Source: Streptomyces antioxidans
GTDB lineage: Bacteria; Actinomycetota; Actinomycetes; Streptomycetales; Streptomycetaceae
DNA: 64,000 bases
Reading direction: 5' to 3'
Assembly (NCBI RefSeq): GCF_000968685.2
Contig: NZ_LAKD02000086.1
Location: 1 to 64,000, forward strand
Under the pieces are notes generated by a model that worked only from the letters and a program-made list of their open reading frames with translations, made no database searches and was not told where the DNA came from. This document shows, piece after piece, positions 8,831-20,206 of the stretch. Position 1 is the stretch's first letter; each line of letters begins with the position of its first letter. The position numbers and the translations under genes are program-made.

Positions 8831-9458
8831 GTGAGAAGCAGCGGCGACGGCACGGCGGCCGGAGGTCCGTACCCGCTCCAGGGGAGCGCACCGGCCGATC
8901 CGGCAGTGGAGGCTCGGGTCGCGGCACAGGCCGCACCGCCGCGTGAGCCCGCCACGGGGGGGGACGGAGCGGATCGGATACCGCGGACCCACCGCGTGCG
9001 CGGCCGCGGGCATCACCTACCGCCAGCTGGACTACTGGGCCCGCACCGGGCTGGTGGAGCCGAGCGTCCGGCCCGCGTACGGCTCGGGCAGCCAGCGGCT
9101 CTACAGCTTCCGGGACGTGGTCGTCCTCAAGATCGTGAAGCGGCTGCTGGACACCGGCGTGTCGCTCCAGAACATCCGGGCGGCGGTGGCGCACCTGCGT
9201 GCCAGGGAGCTCGATGACCTGGCCCAGATGACGCTGATGAGCGATGGCGCGACCGTCTATGAGTGCACCTCGCCCGATGAGGTCGTGGACCTCCTCCAGG
9301 GCGGCCAGGGCGTCTTCGGGATCGCCGTGGGCGTCGTCTGGCGGGATGTCGAGAGCGCGCTGTCCCAGCTGCACGGCGAGCGGGTGGACACCGGCGAGAC
9401 GCTGATCCGGCACAATCCGACCGACGAGCTGGCGGCGCGCCGCAACCGGGCGGGTTAG
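8831..9458 (+). pseudogene. MerR-family regulator (Rv1830-like), frameshifted at a G8 tract in this sequence
   Basis: The expected gene starts at GTG 8831 (GGAGG just upstream), but after about 42 codons the frame is broken at eight consecutive Gs (8956-8963). Removing one G joins the N-terminus (VRSSGDGTAAGGPYP) to the long frame carrying the MerR helix-turn-helix (PTACAAAGITYRQLDYWART) and the C-terminus ending ELAARRNRAG, giving about 209 residues. Downstream of the tract the gene is intact and well conserved. A GTG at 8943 could allow initiation past the lesion without loss of the HTH. It may be a homopolymer sequencing error, a slippage site or a real mutation. The position after the BFN gene matches Rv1830. 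Confidence 0.75.
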
Positions 9459-9513
9459 CACCGGCCCTTCCGCCGACGCCACTCGGTTCACCACCGCCCG
9501 TCGCGCCGCCCCA

Positions 9514-11334
9514 TTGTCAGTGGTGTGCGGCAGCATCGGAGGTGTGAGGGGTGCGCCGACGATTCTCCATCTGGACATGGACGCCTTCTACGCCTCGGCG
9601 GAGCAGGCGGCCAAGCCCAGCCTGCGCGGGAAGCCGGTGATCGTAGGGGGCCTGGGTCCGCGTGGCGTGGTGGCCACGGCCTCCTATGAGGCCCGGGTGT
9701 TCGGGGTGCACTCGGCCATGGCGATGGCCCAGGCCCGCCGCCTGTGTCCGAACGCGGCGTTCCTGGTCCCCCGCTTCGCCCTCTACCGCACGGTGAGCGA
9801 CGCGGTCATGGCCCTGCTGCACACGCTGTCGCCCCTGGTGGAGCCGCTGAGCCTGGACGAGGCGTTCGTCGATCTTGAGGCGGGCGGCACCGAGCCCACC
9901 GTGGAGGCGGCGCGCGCCGTGGCGGAGCGGCTGCGGGCCGACATACGGGCCGCCACCGGGCTGACCGGCTCGGTGGGGCTCGCCGGCTCCAAGATGCTCG
10001 CCAAGATCGGTTCGGAGCAGGCCAAGCCGGATGGTCTGGTGGTCATCGAGCCCGGGACGGAGCGCGATCTGCTCGGCCCGATGTCGGTGCGGATGCTCCC
10101 GGGCGTCGGCCCCGCCACGGCGGAGGCGCTGCGCCGGGCCGGGATCCACACCGTGGCCGAAACGCGGGAGGCGGGCGAGGCCGAGCTGGTGCGGCTGCTG
10201 GGCCGGGCCCACGGCGGGTCGCTGTTCCTGATGGCCGAGGGCCGGGACGAGCGGCCCGTCGTCGCCGAGCGGGACGCCAAGTCCATCTCGGTGGAGGACA
10301 CCTTCGACGTCGACCTCACCGACCGCACCCGGGTGCAGCTGGAGATCGCTCGGCTCGCCGACCGCTGTGTGCGGCGGCTGCGCGAGGCGGGGCGCTCGGG
10401 GCGGACGGTCGTGGTCAAGGTGCGGCGGTACGACTTCTCCACGCTCACCCGTTCGGAGACCCTGCGCGGGCCGACCGACGACCCCGCGGTGGTGCGCGAG
10501 GCCGCGGCGCGGCTGATCGACGGGGTGGACACCACGGCGGGCGTGCGGCTGCTGGGGGTCGGCGTCAGCGGCCTGGCGGACTACACGCAGGAGGATCTCT
10601 TCGCCCAGGCCGCGCAAGCCGCGGAGGCCGCGGCAGGGGTTCAGGGCGCCGCCCAAGCCGCCCATGAGGCCCTGGGCGACGCGGGACGCCCGCCGGGCCC
10701 CGAGAGACCCGAGCTCGTGAGCGAGGGCGCGGGAGAGGCTTCTGAGGACGCTGAGAAGCCGCGCCGCTGGCTCCCGGGCTCCGATGTACGGCACGCCGAG
10801 TACGGGGCGGGCTGGGTGCAGGGGAGCGGAGTGGGCCGGGTGACCGTGCGCTTCGAGGAGCCGTGGTCACCCCCGGGCCGGGTGCGGACGTTCCCCGTCG
10901 ACGACCCGTCGCTACAGCCCGCCGACCCATTGCCGCTGCTGCGCCCGCCCGCGAAAGCGGACCCGAAAGCGGACGGGCCCGAGGGCCCGGACCCGACCCC
11001 GGAGCAGGGGGAGACGCCGGACCCCGAGGCGGGCCGGGAGCTGGCCGTGGACCCAGACCAGGGCGGGGCCTCGGTCCCGCAGCCGGGCGAGGGCATGGCC
11101 CCGGGCCCGGAGGAGGAGGCCGGGGGCCGGGACGGGCCGACGCCGGGGGCCGGTGGGGTCGGGCCCGGGTGGGGGCGCGGGCAGTTCGGGGTCGTGGAGG
11201 AGGGCGAAGGCGCGGGTCCGGCCGCGGACTCGCGCCCGGGCCCGGAGGCGGCCGCGGATCCCGATACGGTTGCGGCCCTGGCTCCGGAGGAGCCCGCGGC
11301 CCCGGGTCCGGGCCGGGGTGGGGTCAGCCCGTGA
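9514..11334 (+). CDS. dinB: DNA polymerase IV (Y family) with long C-terminal extension
   Basis: Translesion polymerase. The catalytic core is complete: LHLDMDAFYASAEQ near the N-terminus, GVVATASYEAR, PLSLDEAFVDL (second catalytic acidic pair), an HhH segment (MLPGVGPATAEALRRAGI), then the little-finger domain to about residue 375. A small domain (PGSDVRHAEYGAGWVQGSG) follows, then about 140 residues of Pro/Gly/Glu-rich low complexity, taking it to about 606 residues against the roughly 350-470 usual for DinB. Start uncertain: TTG 9514, GTG 9520 or GTG 9544; alignment favours 9544. The stop overlaps the convergent PRC-barrel gene by 11 bp. Confidence 0.9.
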   Translation: MSVVCGSIGGVRGAPTILHLDMDAFYASAEQAAKPSLRGKPVIVGGLGPRGVVATASYEARVFGVHSAMAMAQARRLCPNAAFLVPRFALYRTVSDAVMALLHTLSPLVEPLSLDEAFVDLEAGGTEPTVEAARAVAERLRADIRAATGLTGSVGLAGSKMLAKIGSEQAKPDGLVVIEPGTERDLLGPMSVRMLPGVGPATAEALRRAGIHTVAETREAGEAELVRLLGRAHGGSLFLMAEGRDERPVVAERDAKSISVEDTFDVDLTDRTRVQLEIARLADRCVRRLREAGRSGRTVVVKVRRYDFSTLTRSETLRGPTDDPAVVREAAARLIDGVDTTAGVRLLGVGVSGLADYTQEDLFAQAAQAAEAAAGVQGAAQAAHEALGDAGRPPGPERPELVSEGAGEASEDAEKPRRWLPGSDVRHAEYGAGWVQGSGVGRVTVRFEEPWSPPGRVRTFPVDDPSLQPADPLPLLRPPAKADPKADGPEGPDPTPEQGETPDPEAGRELAVDPDQGGASVPQPGEGMAPGPEEEAGGRDGPTPGAGGVGPGWGRGQFGVVEEGEGAGPAADSRPGPEAAADPDTVAALAPEEPAAPGPGRGGVSP

Positions 11335-11641
11335 CGTCCAGGCCGTAGTGGTGGTAGAGCTGAAGCTCCTGCTCGGGGGAGAGGTGGCGGCCCACTCCGA
11401 AGTCCGGGGCGTCCTTGATCAGCGACCGGTCGTACGGCACCCGCAGGGTGTCGCCGACGACCTCGCTCGGTTCGAGCGGTACGAAGACGTCCCGGCTGAA
11501 CAGTCCGGTGCGTACCGCCGCCCATTCGGGCTCGCCGGTCGCGTCGTCGAGATAGACCTCGTCCACGGTGCCGATCTTGGCGCCCTCGCGGTCGAATGCC
11601 TTGCGGCCGATCAGGGTCCGCGGGTCGATATCGGTCTGCAC
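11324..11641 (-). CDS. PRC-barrel domain protein
   Basis: 105 residues from GTG 11641, which has GGGAGAG upstream on its strand. The PRC-barrel beta structure is visible in LIGRKAFDREGAKIGTVDEVY, VRTGLFSRDVFVPLEPSEV and VPYDRSLIKDAPDF, with the common tail LSPEQELQLYHHYGLDV. Such stand-alone proteins are frequent in Streptomyces; their function is not established. It converges on dinB with an 11-bp overlap of coding ends. Confidence 0.85.
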   Translation of the reverse strand: MQTDIDPRTLIGRKAFDREGAKIGTVDEVYLDDATGEPEWAAVRTGLFSRDVFVPLEPSEVVGDTLRVPYDRSLIKDAPDFGVGRHLSPEQELQLYHHYGLDVTG

Positions 11642-11794
11642 GCTCTCTCCCACAGGTGGCAAACAGATGACGAGCAAGTGACAAGTGCCCATTGGTACCT
11701 ACTCGGTACCTACCAAAAGCCACATCGCCGCACTCGGCCACTCGAACGCCCGCGACCGTCCCCCGCGGCAGAACCGCTGGTACGCTGACGGTGG

Positions 11795-12020
11795 CTGCAG
11801 ACCCCGTGCGGGAGAGTCCTCCGCCGACGCTGTCGGAGGCGCCGAAGGAGCAAACCCTCCCCGGAATCTCTCAGGCACACGTACCGTGCGGGTGAGGTCA
11901 CTCTGGAAAGCAGGGTGGGCCACGGGCGAGCAGAGTTCCGGAACCCCTCCTCACCGACGGTGAAAACCGGTCAGGCGGTACACGGCCGGTGAAGCTCTCA
12001 GGTTGAGATGACAGAGGGGG
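11795..12020 (+). promoter_or_regulatory. tandem glycine riboswitch upstream of gcvP
   Basis: The first aptamer shows GTGCGGGAGAGTCC (from 11806), GCGCCGAAGGAGCAA (11840-11854) and AATCTCTCAGGCA (11865-11877). A second similar unit follows (CTCTGGAAAGCAG, CACCGACGGTGAAAACCGG, GAAGCTCTCAGG, TGACAGAGGGGGAGG). These are the hallmark blocks of a two-aptamer glycine riboswitch. A 7-bp stem (12030-12036 with 12045-12051) lies between it and the gcvP ribosome-binding site and may be part of the expression platform. Glycine would be expected to switch gcvP on. Confidence 0.9.
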
Positions 12021-12086
12021 AGGCCGTCCGGGCACCCGAGCCGCGGTGCCCCTCGTAGGTCGTCACAGACCAGGAGGCCCCCGCAG

Positions 12087-15002
<2,916 letters not shown>

Positions 15003-15105
15003 GGGGTCTTAAAGCCCTGCGACAGCCTTGCGACGCGTCAGTGGGGCCGGTTCGGCGGGAGCGCCGGGCCGGCCCCTGAGAGATACGTGCCGTCGACGGC
15101 GGTGG

Positions 15106-15312
15106 TCAGGCCGCGGTGACGACGTGCTCGGAACCCAGCGGTCGGCACGGTGCGATCACGCGCCCGTCCGGCAGCAGCTCACCGGTGTCCTCGAAGAGCA
15201 GGACACCGTTGCACAGCAGGCTCCATCCCTGCTCCGGGTGGTGCGCCACGAGATGGGCGGCCTCCCGGTCGGCTGAGTCGGCTGACGGGCAGGGTGGTTG
15301 ATGCTGGCACAT
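15106..15312 (-). CDS. DUF5999 family small protein
   Basis: 68 residues beginning MCQHQPPCPSADSADREAAH. Conserved early cysteines and HPEQGWSLLCNGVLLFEDTG are typical of this short Streptomyces family (often annotated DUF5999). An upstream in-frame ATG at 15369 gives a longer product, but family length favours 15312. No function is known. Confidence 0.85.
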   Translation of the reverse strand: MCQHQPPCPSADSADREAAHLVAHHPEQGWSLLCNGVLLFEDTGELLPDGRVIAPCRPLGSEHVVTAA

Positions 15313-15578
15313 GACAGGGTTCTTTCGCTGCGGAGTGGTGAAGGTCCTGCGGCTCGCTGCGGCGTTCATGGCCGCCCCCCGTGGTTGTGAGTCGGTCGAT
15401 TGCTCCAGTGTTGCCCTACGGCCTGGAATCCGCAGGGATTTCGCGGTACCGGTCTCGCTAGATAATGACGCATCACCCGTCCGGAGGGTTCACCGCGGCC
15501 GGACCTGTTACGAGGATGCTGCGGAGCGCCCCGTGACCCGGCGGTCACGGGGCGCTCCCCACCTGATGAAGGCCCAGG

Positions 15579-16166
15579 TCAGGCGGGTGAGCCAAGCAAG
15601 GGAGCCCGAGTCAGCCGATGGGTGAGGACGGGCAGCAGATCGGGTGCGCGGTGTGCCCGGTGGGCCGCGATACCGGGTGGCGCCGGGGCGAGCGGCACCA
15701 GCAGGTCCCCGGCGCCGAGGCCGCCTTCGGCGCCGTCCGCGGTCAGGTCGCCGTGCAGCCAGAGCGTGACCATATAGAGCTCGGGGATGGACAGCAGCCG
15801 CGGCTGGTACGCCGAGGGCAGCGACTCCGCCTCGCTCAGGGCGAGTTCGGCCGAGCTGACATAGGGGCCCTCGGAGAAGTGCGAGAAGGCCCAGCCGTCG
15901 GCGGTGAGCATCGCCTCGGCGGCGGCCACCGTACGGCCGCCGTCGCGGATCCGGAATCGCCAGCCGGTGAGCCGGGTGCGCGGCGGCCCGTCGGGGGCGG
16001 TGATGTCGTCCAGGACATGGACGGGGAGCGGTAGTTCGGGTTCGAGGGGGCCGGTGAGCGTGGAGAGCACGGGGGTGCGGGCCTCGCGGACGGCGGTGGG
16101 GGAATCAAGGGCCGTGAGGACGCTGCGCAGGGCGGGCGCGGGGGCCGGGGGCACATGCAGCGGCAT
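15579..16166 (-). CDS. conserved hypothetical protein
   Basis: 195 residues, N-terminus MPLHVPPAPAPALRSVLTAL. No membrane segment or signal peptide. The middle part (GWRFRIRDGGRTVAAAEAML, HFSEGPYVSSAELALSEAES) is well-formed protein with normal codon bias and likely real. I recognise it only as a Streptomyces conserved hypothetical; it has no evident catalytic motif. It is transcribed away from the GCS2-family gene. Confidence 0.65.
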   Translation of the reverse strand: MPLHVPPAPAPALRSVLTALDSPTAVREARTPVLSTLTGPLEPELPLPVHVLDDITAPDGPPRTRLTGWRFRIRDGGRTVAAAEAMLTADGWAFSHFSEGPYVSSAELALSEAESLPSAYQPRLLSIPELYMVTLWLHGDLTADGAEGGLGAGDLLVPLAPAPPGIAAHRAHRAPDLLPVLTHRLTRAPLLGSPA

Positions 16167-16613
16167 GGTGGGTCGCCTCTCGCTTTGAAGACACGGTGAA
16201 GCGATAGCGGGCCGGGTTTGGGCGGCGCTGTCGGTGGAACACGGGTCAGAGGGGAGCCGGAACAGACCGTTCGGGCGTTATCTCTCTGCCTCGTTAGCCG
16301 AGTTTATACGACAAGTGTTCCCGCTGTGTTTCGTCTAGCCGCTGCCGATATCGCCGACAAGAGGATATCCAGACCCCGGGACGGCGGGGATTTTCCCCGA
16401 TTCAGTGCCAGATGAACGGATATGACCTGGCATTTTGCGGCCCGCGCGGTAGGCTGGAACTCGCTGATCCATTTCCCCGGCGCAATGCGCGGCTCCCCAG
16501 AGCCTATCGACCGAGTCCGGATCGCGGGGCGTTATCGATCACATTGGTGGGCATCATCGAGCGTGGTGTACACACGGCTGGCGCCGATGATCCACTCGAG
16601 GAGGGACGCTTCG
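16167..16613. other. divergent intergenic region
   Basis: 447 bases between a minus-strand hypothetical gene and the GCS2-family gene. Local AT content is higher than in the flanking genes around 16280-16440, which suits promoters for both directions. I cannot pick out convincing -35/-10 pairs or a long dyad. Short open frames here lack codon bias. Confidence 0.4.
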
Positions 16614-18116
16614 ATGGGGGAGAAGCTCATAGCCGGTGAGTTCGACCCGTCCGGCCGGCGACGGCAGCGCGTCCGGCTGCGGCAGTGCCTCGACGGGCTG
16701 GGCCGGCTCCTGGCCGACGGGCGATTCGACCGCCCGAAGAATCTGATGGGGCTGGAGATCGAGCTGAATCTCGCCGGGGCCGACGGGCTGCCGAGGATGA
16801 TGAACGCGGAGGTTCTGGAGCGCATCGGGAGCCATGATTTCCAGACCGAACTCGGGCAGTGCAATCTTGAAGTAAACATCGTGCCCCACCGTTTGCACGG
16901 ACGCGTTCTCGATCAGCTCTCCGAAGAGCTGCGAACCGGGTTGTCATATGCCGACCGCAAGGCGCGGGAAGTGTCCTCCGAGATCGTGATGATCGGAATT
17001 CTGCCGACCCTCACCGCGGACGATCTGGGGTCCACGAACCTCTCCTATGACGACCGTTACAAACTTCTCAATGAGCAGATGCTGGCCGCCCGCGGCGAGG
17101 ATTTCCTCATCGACATCGAGGGCCGGGAGCGGTTCACCTACGCCAGCTCCTCCATCGCCCCCGAGGCGGCCTGCACCTCCGTCCAGCTCCATCTCCAGGT
17201 CACCCCGGGTCGCTTCGCGGACGCGTGGAACGCGGCGCAGGCGGCGGCCGCCGCGCAGATCGCGGTGGGCGCCAACGCCCCCTTCGTCTTCGGTCACGAG
17301 GCGTGGCGCGAATCCCGGCCACCGCTGTTCCTCCAGGCCACCGATGTGCGCCCGCCGGAGATCGCCGCCCAGGGGGCGCGCCCGCGCACCTGGTTCGGCG
17401 AGCGCTGGATCGACTCCGCGTACGAGCTGTTCGAGGAGAATCTGCGCTACTTCCCGCCGCTGCTCTCCACCGGCGGGGACGAGGACCCGCTGCGGGTGCT
17501 GGACGAGGGCGGGGTGCCCGAGCTCCAGGAACTGGTACTGCACAACGGCACGATCTACCGCTGGAACCGGCCCGTCTACGACGTCGTGGACGGTGTGCCG
17601 CATCTGCGGGTGGAGAACCGCGTACTCCCGGCCGGACCCACCGTCACCGATGTCATCGCCAACGCCGCCTTCTACTACGGGCTGGTCAGGGCGCTCGCCG
17701 AGGAGTCCCGCCCGGTGTGGACCCGGCTGCCGTTCGCGGCCGCCACGGCCAACTTCGAGGCGGCCTGCCGGCATGGCATCGACGCGGTCCTGCAGTGGCC
17801 CAAATCCGGCCGTTCGGCGTCCCTGGCCCGCACCTCCGCCGTACGGCTGGTCCGCGAGGAGCTGCTGCCGCTCGCCGCGTCCGGCCTGGACTCCTGGGGC
17901 GTGGAGCCCGCCGACCGCGACCGCTATCTCGGGGTGATCGAGGAGCGCTGCAAGCTGGGGGTCAACGGGGCGTCCTGGCAGGCGGCCACCTACCACCGGG
18001 CGCTGGGCGCCGGGCTGGACCGGGACGCCGCCCTCGCGGCCGTGACCCGCCGCTACTGCGCGCTGATGCGGACCGACGCCCCGGTGCACACCTGGCCCAC
18101 CGATCTCTCCGGGTGA
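16614..18116 (+). CDS. glutamate-cysteine ligase family protein (GCS2-like)
   Basis: 500 residues from ATG 16614 (GAGGAGG upstream). ATP-dependent carboxylate-amine ligase fold: MGLEIELNLAG near residue 45, ELGQCNLEVNI near 80, SVQLHLQVTP (substrate/metal strand), and VENRVLPAGPTVTD in the C-terminal half. Members with this architecture are common in actinobacteria outside mycothiol and glutathione operons, and many have unknown amine substrates. It is clearly distinct from MshC. Function beyond ligation of glutamate or a similar acid is inference. Confidence 0.8.
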   Translation: MGEKLIAGEFDPSGRRRQRVRLRQCLDGLGRLLADGRFDRPKNLMGLEIELNLAGADGLPRMMNAEVLERIGSHDFQTELGQCNLEVNIVPHRLHGRVLDQLSEELRTGLSYADRKAREVSSEIVMIGILPTLTADDLGSTNLSYDDRYKLLNEQMLAARGEDFLIDIEGRERFTYASSSIAPEAACTSVQLHLQVTPGRFADAWNAAQAAAAAQIAVGANAPFVFGHEAWRESRPPLFLQATDVRPPEIAAQGARPRTWFGERWIDSAYELFEENLRYFPPLLSTGGDEDPLRVLDEGGVPELQELVLHNGTIYRWNRPVYDVVDGVPHLRVENRVLPAGPTVTDVIANAAFYYGLVRALAEESRPVWTRLPFAAATANFEAACRHGIDAVLQWPKSGRSASLARTSAVRLVREELLPLAASGLDSWGVEPADRDRYLGVIEERCKLGVNGASWQAATYHRALGAGLDRDAALAAVTRRYCALMRTDAPVHTWPTDLSG

Positions 18117-18191
18117 CCATCCCACCGTGCACCCTGACCCCGTATTGTCCGGTGAACGGGGCGGGTGCACGGACGAGGCGGAGAGACGGAA

Positions 18192-19004
18192 GTGGGGACA
18201 GGAGTGCGGTCACAGGCGCGGGGCGCGGAGTCGCCCGTGGTCGAGGACGGGCTCTCGCGGCGGACGCTGCGCGATGAGACGCTGCTCGTGCTGGCGCTGT
18301 CCCTGGGCGCGAGCGGGCTGTCCGCGCTGATCAGCTTTATCGGCTCGGTGACCAAACCGGGCGGGCTGAAGGACCAGGCCGCCAATCTCAACTCCTCCGC
18401 GGCGCCGGGGCGGCCCTGGCTGGATCTCGCCTGGCAGCTGTTCGGCATCACCACCGCGCTGGTGCCGGTCGCGCTGGTGGCCCATCTGCTGCTGCGGGAG
18501 GGCGCCGGGCTGCGGGCGATCGGCTTCGACCGCGACCGGCCCCGGTTCGACCTGGCGTGGGGCGCCGCGGTCGCGGCGGCGATCGGGGGCACGGGGCTGC
18601 TGCTGTACCTCGGGGCGCGGGCCGCCGGGGGCAACCTCACGGTGGTGCCCGAGTCGCTGCCCGACGTCTGGTGGAAGATCCCGGTGCTGATCGCCTCCGC
18701 GGTGCAGAACGCGGTGCTGGAGGAGGTGGTCGTGGTCGGCTATCTGCTGCGCAGGCTCGGGCAGTTGGGTTGGACCCCGATGGCCGCCCTGCTGGCCAGC
18801 TCGGTGCTGCGCGGCTCGTACCACCTCTACCAGGGGATCGGCGGCTTCTTCGGCAATCTGGCGATGGGGGTGGTCTTCGTGCTGCTCTACCGCCGCTGGG
18901 GGCGGGTCGGGCCGCTGGTCGCCGCCCATGCGCTGATCGACATCGTGGCCTTCGTCGGATACGCCGCGCTGGCGGGCCGGGTGGACTGGCTGCCCACGGC
19001 CTGA
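18192..19004 (+). CDS. CPBP-family intramembrane metalloprotease
   Basis: About 270 residues with around seven membrane helices. CPBP/Abi signatures are present: EE (VLEEVVVVGYLLRRL), the arginine-histidine motif (RGSYHLYQG) and a C-terminal histidine (HALIDIVAF). GTG 18192 with GGAGAG upstream is preferred over GTG 18165. The C-terminus (VDWLPTA-stop) lies inside the first unit of a 44-bp repeat. The natural substrate is unknown; some bacterial members act in bacteriocin self-immunity or prenyl protein processing. Confidence 0.85.
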   Translation: MGTGVRSQARGAESPVVEDGLSRRTLRDETLLVLALSLGASGLSALISFIGSVTKPGGLKDQAANLNSSAAPGRPWLDLAWQLFGITTALVPVALVAHLLLREGAGLRAIGFDRDRPRFDLAWGAAVAAAIGGTGLLLYLGARAAGGNLTVVPESLPDVWWKIPVLIASAVQNAVLEEVVVVGYLLRRLGQLGWTPMAALLASSVLRGSYHLYQGIGGFFGNLAMGVVFVLLYRRWGRVGPLVAAHALIDIVAFVGYAALAGRVDWLPTA

Positions 19005-19112
19005 CCCGCCGCCGTCCGGCGTGGGTGGACTGGCTGCCCACGGCCTGACCCGCCGCCGTCCGGCGTGGGTGGACTGGCTGCCCACGGCCTGACCCGCCGC
19101 CGTCCGGCGTGG
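18981..19112. repeat. 44-bp tandem repeat, three perfect copies
   Basis: Units begin at 18981, 19025 and 19069, each starting GTGGACTGGCTGCCCACGGC. The first unit contains the last codons and stop of the CPBP gene; copies two and three are non-coding and duplicate that gene end. Each unit ends in a short GC hairpin (CGCCG-CCGTC-CGGCG). Perfect identity points to recent expansion. The array fills the gap between two convergent genes. Confidence 0.95.
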
Positions 19113-19123
19113 GGTGACGGGCC

Positions 19124-19948
19124 TCAGGCCAGCAGCTCGCCGTCGATGACGGTGACGGCGCCGCCCGTCAGCAGCGTACGGTCGCCGCGCAGCGCGGTAC
19201 GGACCAGGCCACTGCGCGCGGACGCCTGGAGCCCGGTCAGCTCATCGCGGCCGAACCGGGCCGACCAATAGGGTGCGAGCGCGGTGTGGGCGCTGCCGGT
19301 GACCGGGTCCTCGTCGATGCCGACGGCCGGGGCGAACATCCGCGAGACGAAGTCATAGCCGCGCCCGGGGTCCTCGGCGGCCGCGGTCACGATGATGCCC
19401 CGGTGGCTGATCCGCTTGAGCGCGGCGAGGTCGGGGGCCAGGGCGCGCACGGTCTTCTCGTCGGCCACCTCGATCAGGAGGTCGTCGATGAACGGGCTGG
19501 TGTGATGGGCGGCCACGATCTCGGTGCCGAGTGCCGCACCGACCTCGGCGGTCTTCTCGGACGCGCCCAGCTCGGTGAGTGAGGCAGTGGGGAAGTCCAG
19601 CGTGATCGAGCCGACGTCGTCGGCCGTCGCCGACAGCACCCCGCTGAGGGTGGCGAAGCGGACCGTGCCGGTCGCGGCCCCCGTGGTCTTCAGGACATGG
19701 GTGGTGGCGAGCGTGGCATGGCCGCACATGGGCGCCTCGGTGACCGGGGTGAACCAGCGCAGCGCCCAGTCGGCCTCCGCGGTCCGGGGCAGGGGGTGGG
19801 CGAAGGCGGTCTCGGCGAGGTTGACCTCGGCGGCGATCTGCTGGAGCCGGTGGTCGTCCGGGAAGGTGTCGGAGTCGAGGAGGACGACCCCGGCCGGGTT
19901 CCCGGCGAAGGGGCGGTCGGTGAACGCGTCGACGATTCGTATCCGCAT
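19124..19948 (-). CDS. PhzF-family phenazine biosynthesis-like isomerase
   Basis: 274 residues starting MRIRIVDAFTDRPFAGNPAG, the diagnostic N-terminus of the PhzF/diaminopimelate-epimerase fold. NLAETAFAH carries the conserved catalytic-type glutamate; WFTPVTEAPMCGHATLATTH and DEDPVTGSAHTALAPYW complete the active site. No other phenazine genes are nearby, so this is one of the many orphan PhzF-like proteins of unknown substrate. An ATG at 19990 would add 14 residues, but homology starts at 19948. Confidence 0.88.
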   Translation of the reverse strand: MRIRIVDAFTDRPFAGNPAGVVLLDSDTFPDDHRLQQIAAEVNLAETAFAHPLPRTAEADWALRWFTPVTEAPMCGHATLATTHVLKTTGAATGTVRFATLSGVLSATADDVGSITLDFPTASLTELGASEKTAEVGAALGTEIVAAHHTSPFIDDLLIEVADEKTVRALAPDLAALKRISHRGIIVTAAAEDPGRGYDFVSRMFAPAVGIDEDPVTGSAHTALAPYWSARFGRDELTGLQASARSGLVRTALRGDRTLLTGGAVTVIDGELLA

Positions 19949-20156
19949 GGGGCGACCGTAGGCGGCGGGCGGTGGGTGATCCATGGCCAATCACCAGGGT
20001 GTGGCTCCTTCTGGAGCCGGACAGCCCCAGAGGTGAGGGAGCCACGGTGCGGGAATCGGCTCTCATGGCGTCCGTGGGGGCGGGGGTGTCCGGTCTTCCG
20101 GGGCCAGAGCTTCGGCGTGGTCCAGCGCCCTCACTCTGCCGCAACCCTTGAATTTA

Positions 20157-20198
20157 TCTATCGATACTCGATAGATTTCCATCGCAACTCGATGGAAG
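20157..20198. promoter_or_regulatory. two adjacent inverted repeats before the DUF2975 gene
   Basis: ATCTATCGA-TAC-TCGATAGAT (20157-20177, 9-bp perfect arms) is followed directly by TTCCATCG-CAACT-CGATGGAA (20178-20198, 8-bp perfect arms). Both centre on TCGA and sit in an AT-rich patch just before the ribosome-binding site (AAGGATGAGGC). They look like paired operators, perhaps for the XRE regulator two genes on, which belongs to the same operon. Confidence 0.65.
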
Positions 20199-20206
20199 GA
20201 TGAGGC

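Noticed and set aside
19124..19948. PhzF-like gene as a sign of phenazine biosynthesis
   Set aside because: No other phz genes in the window; PhzF-like orphans are common.
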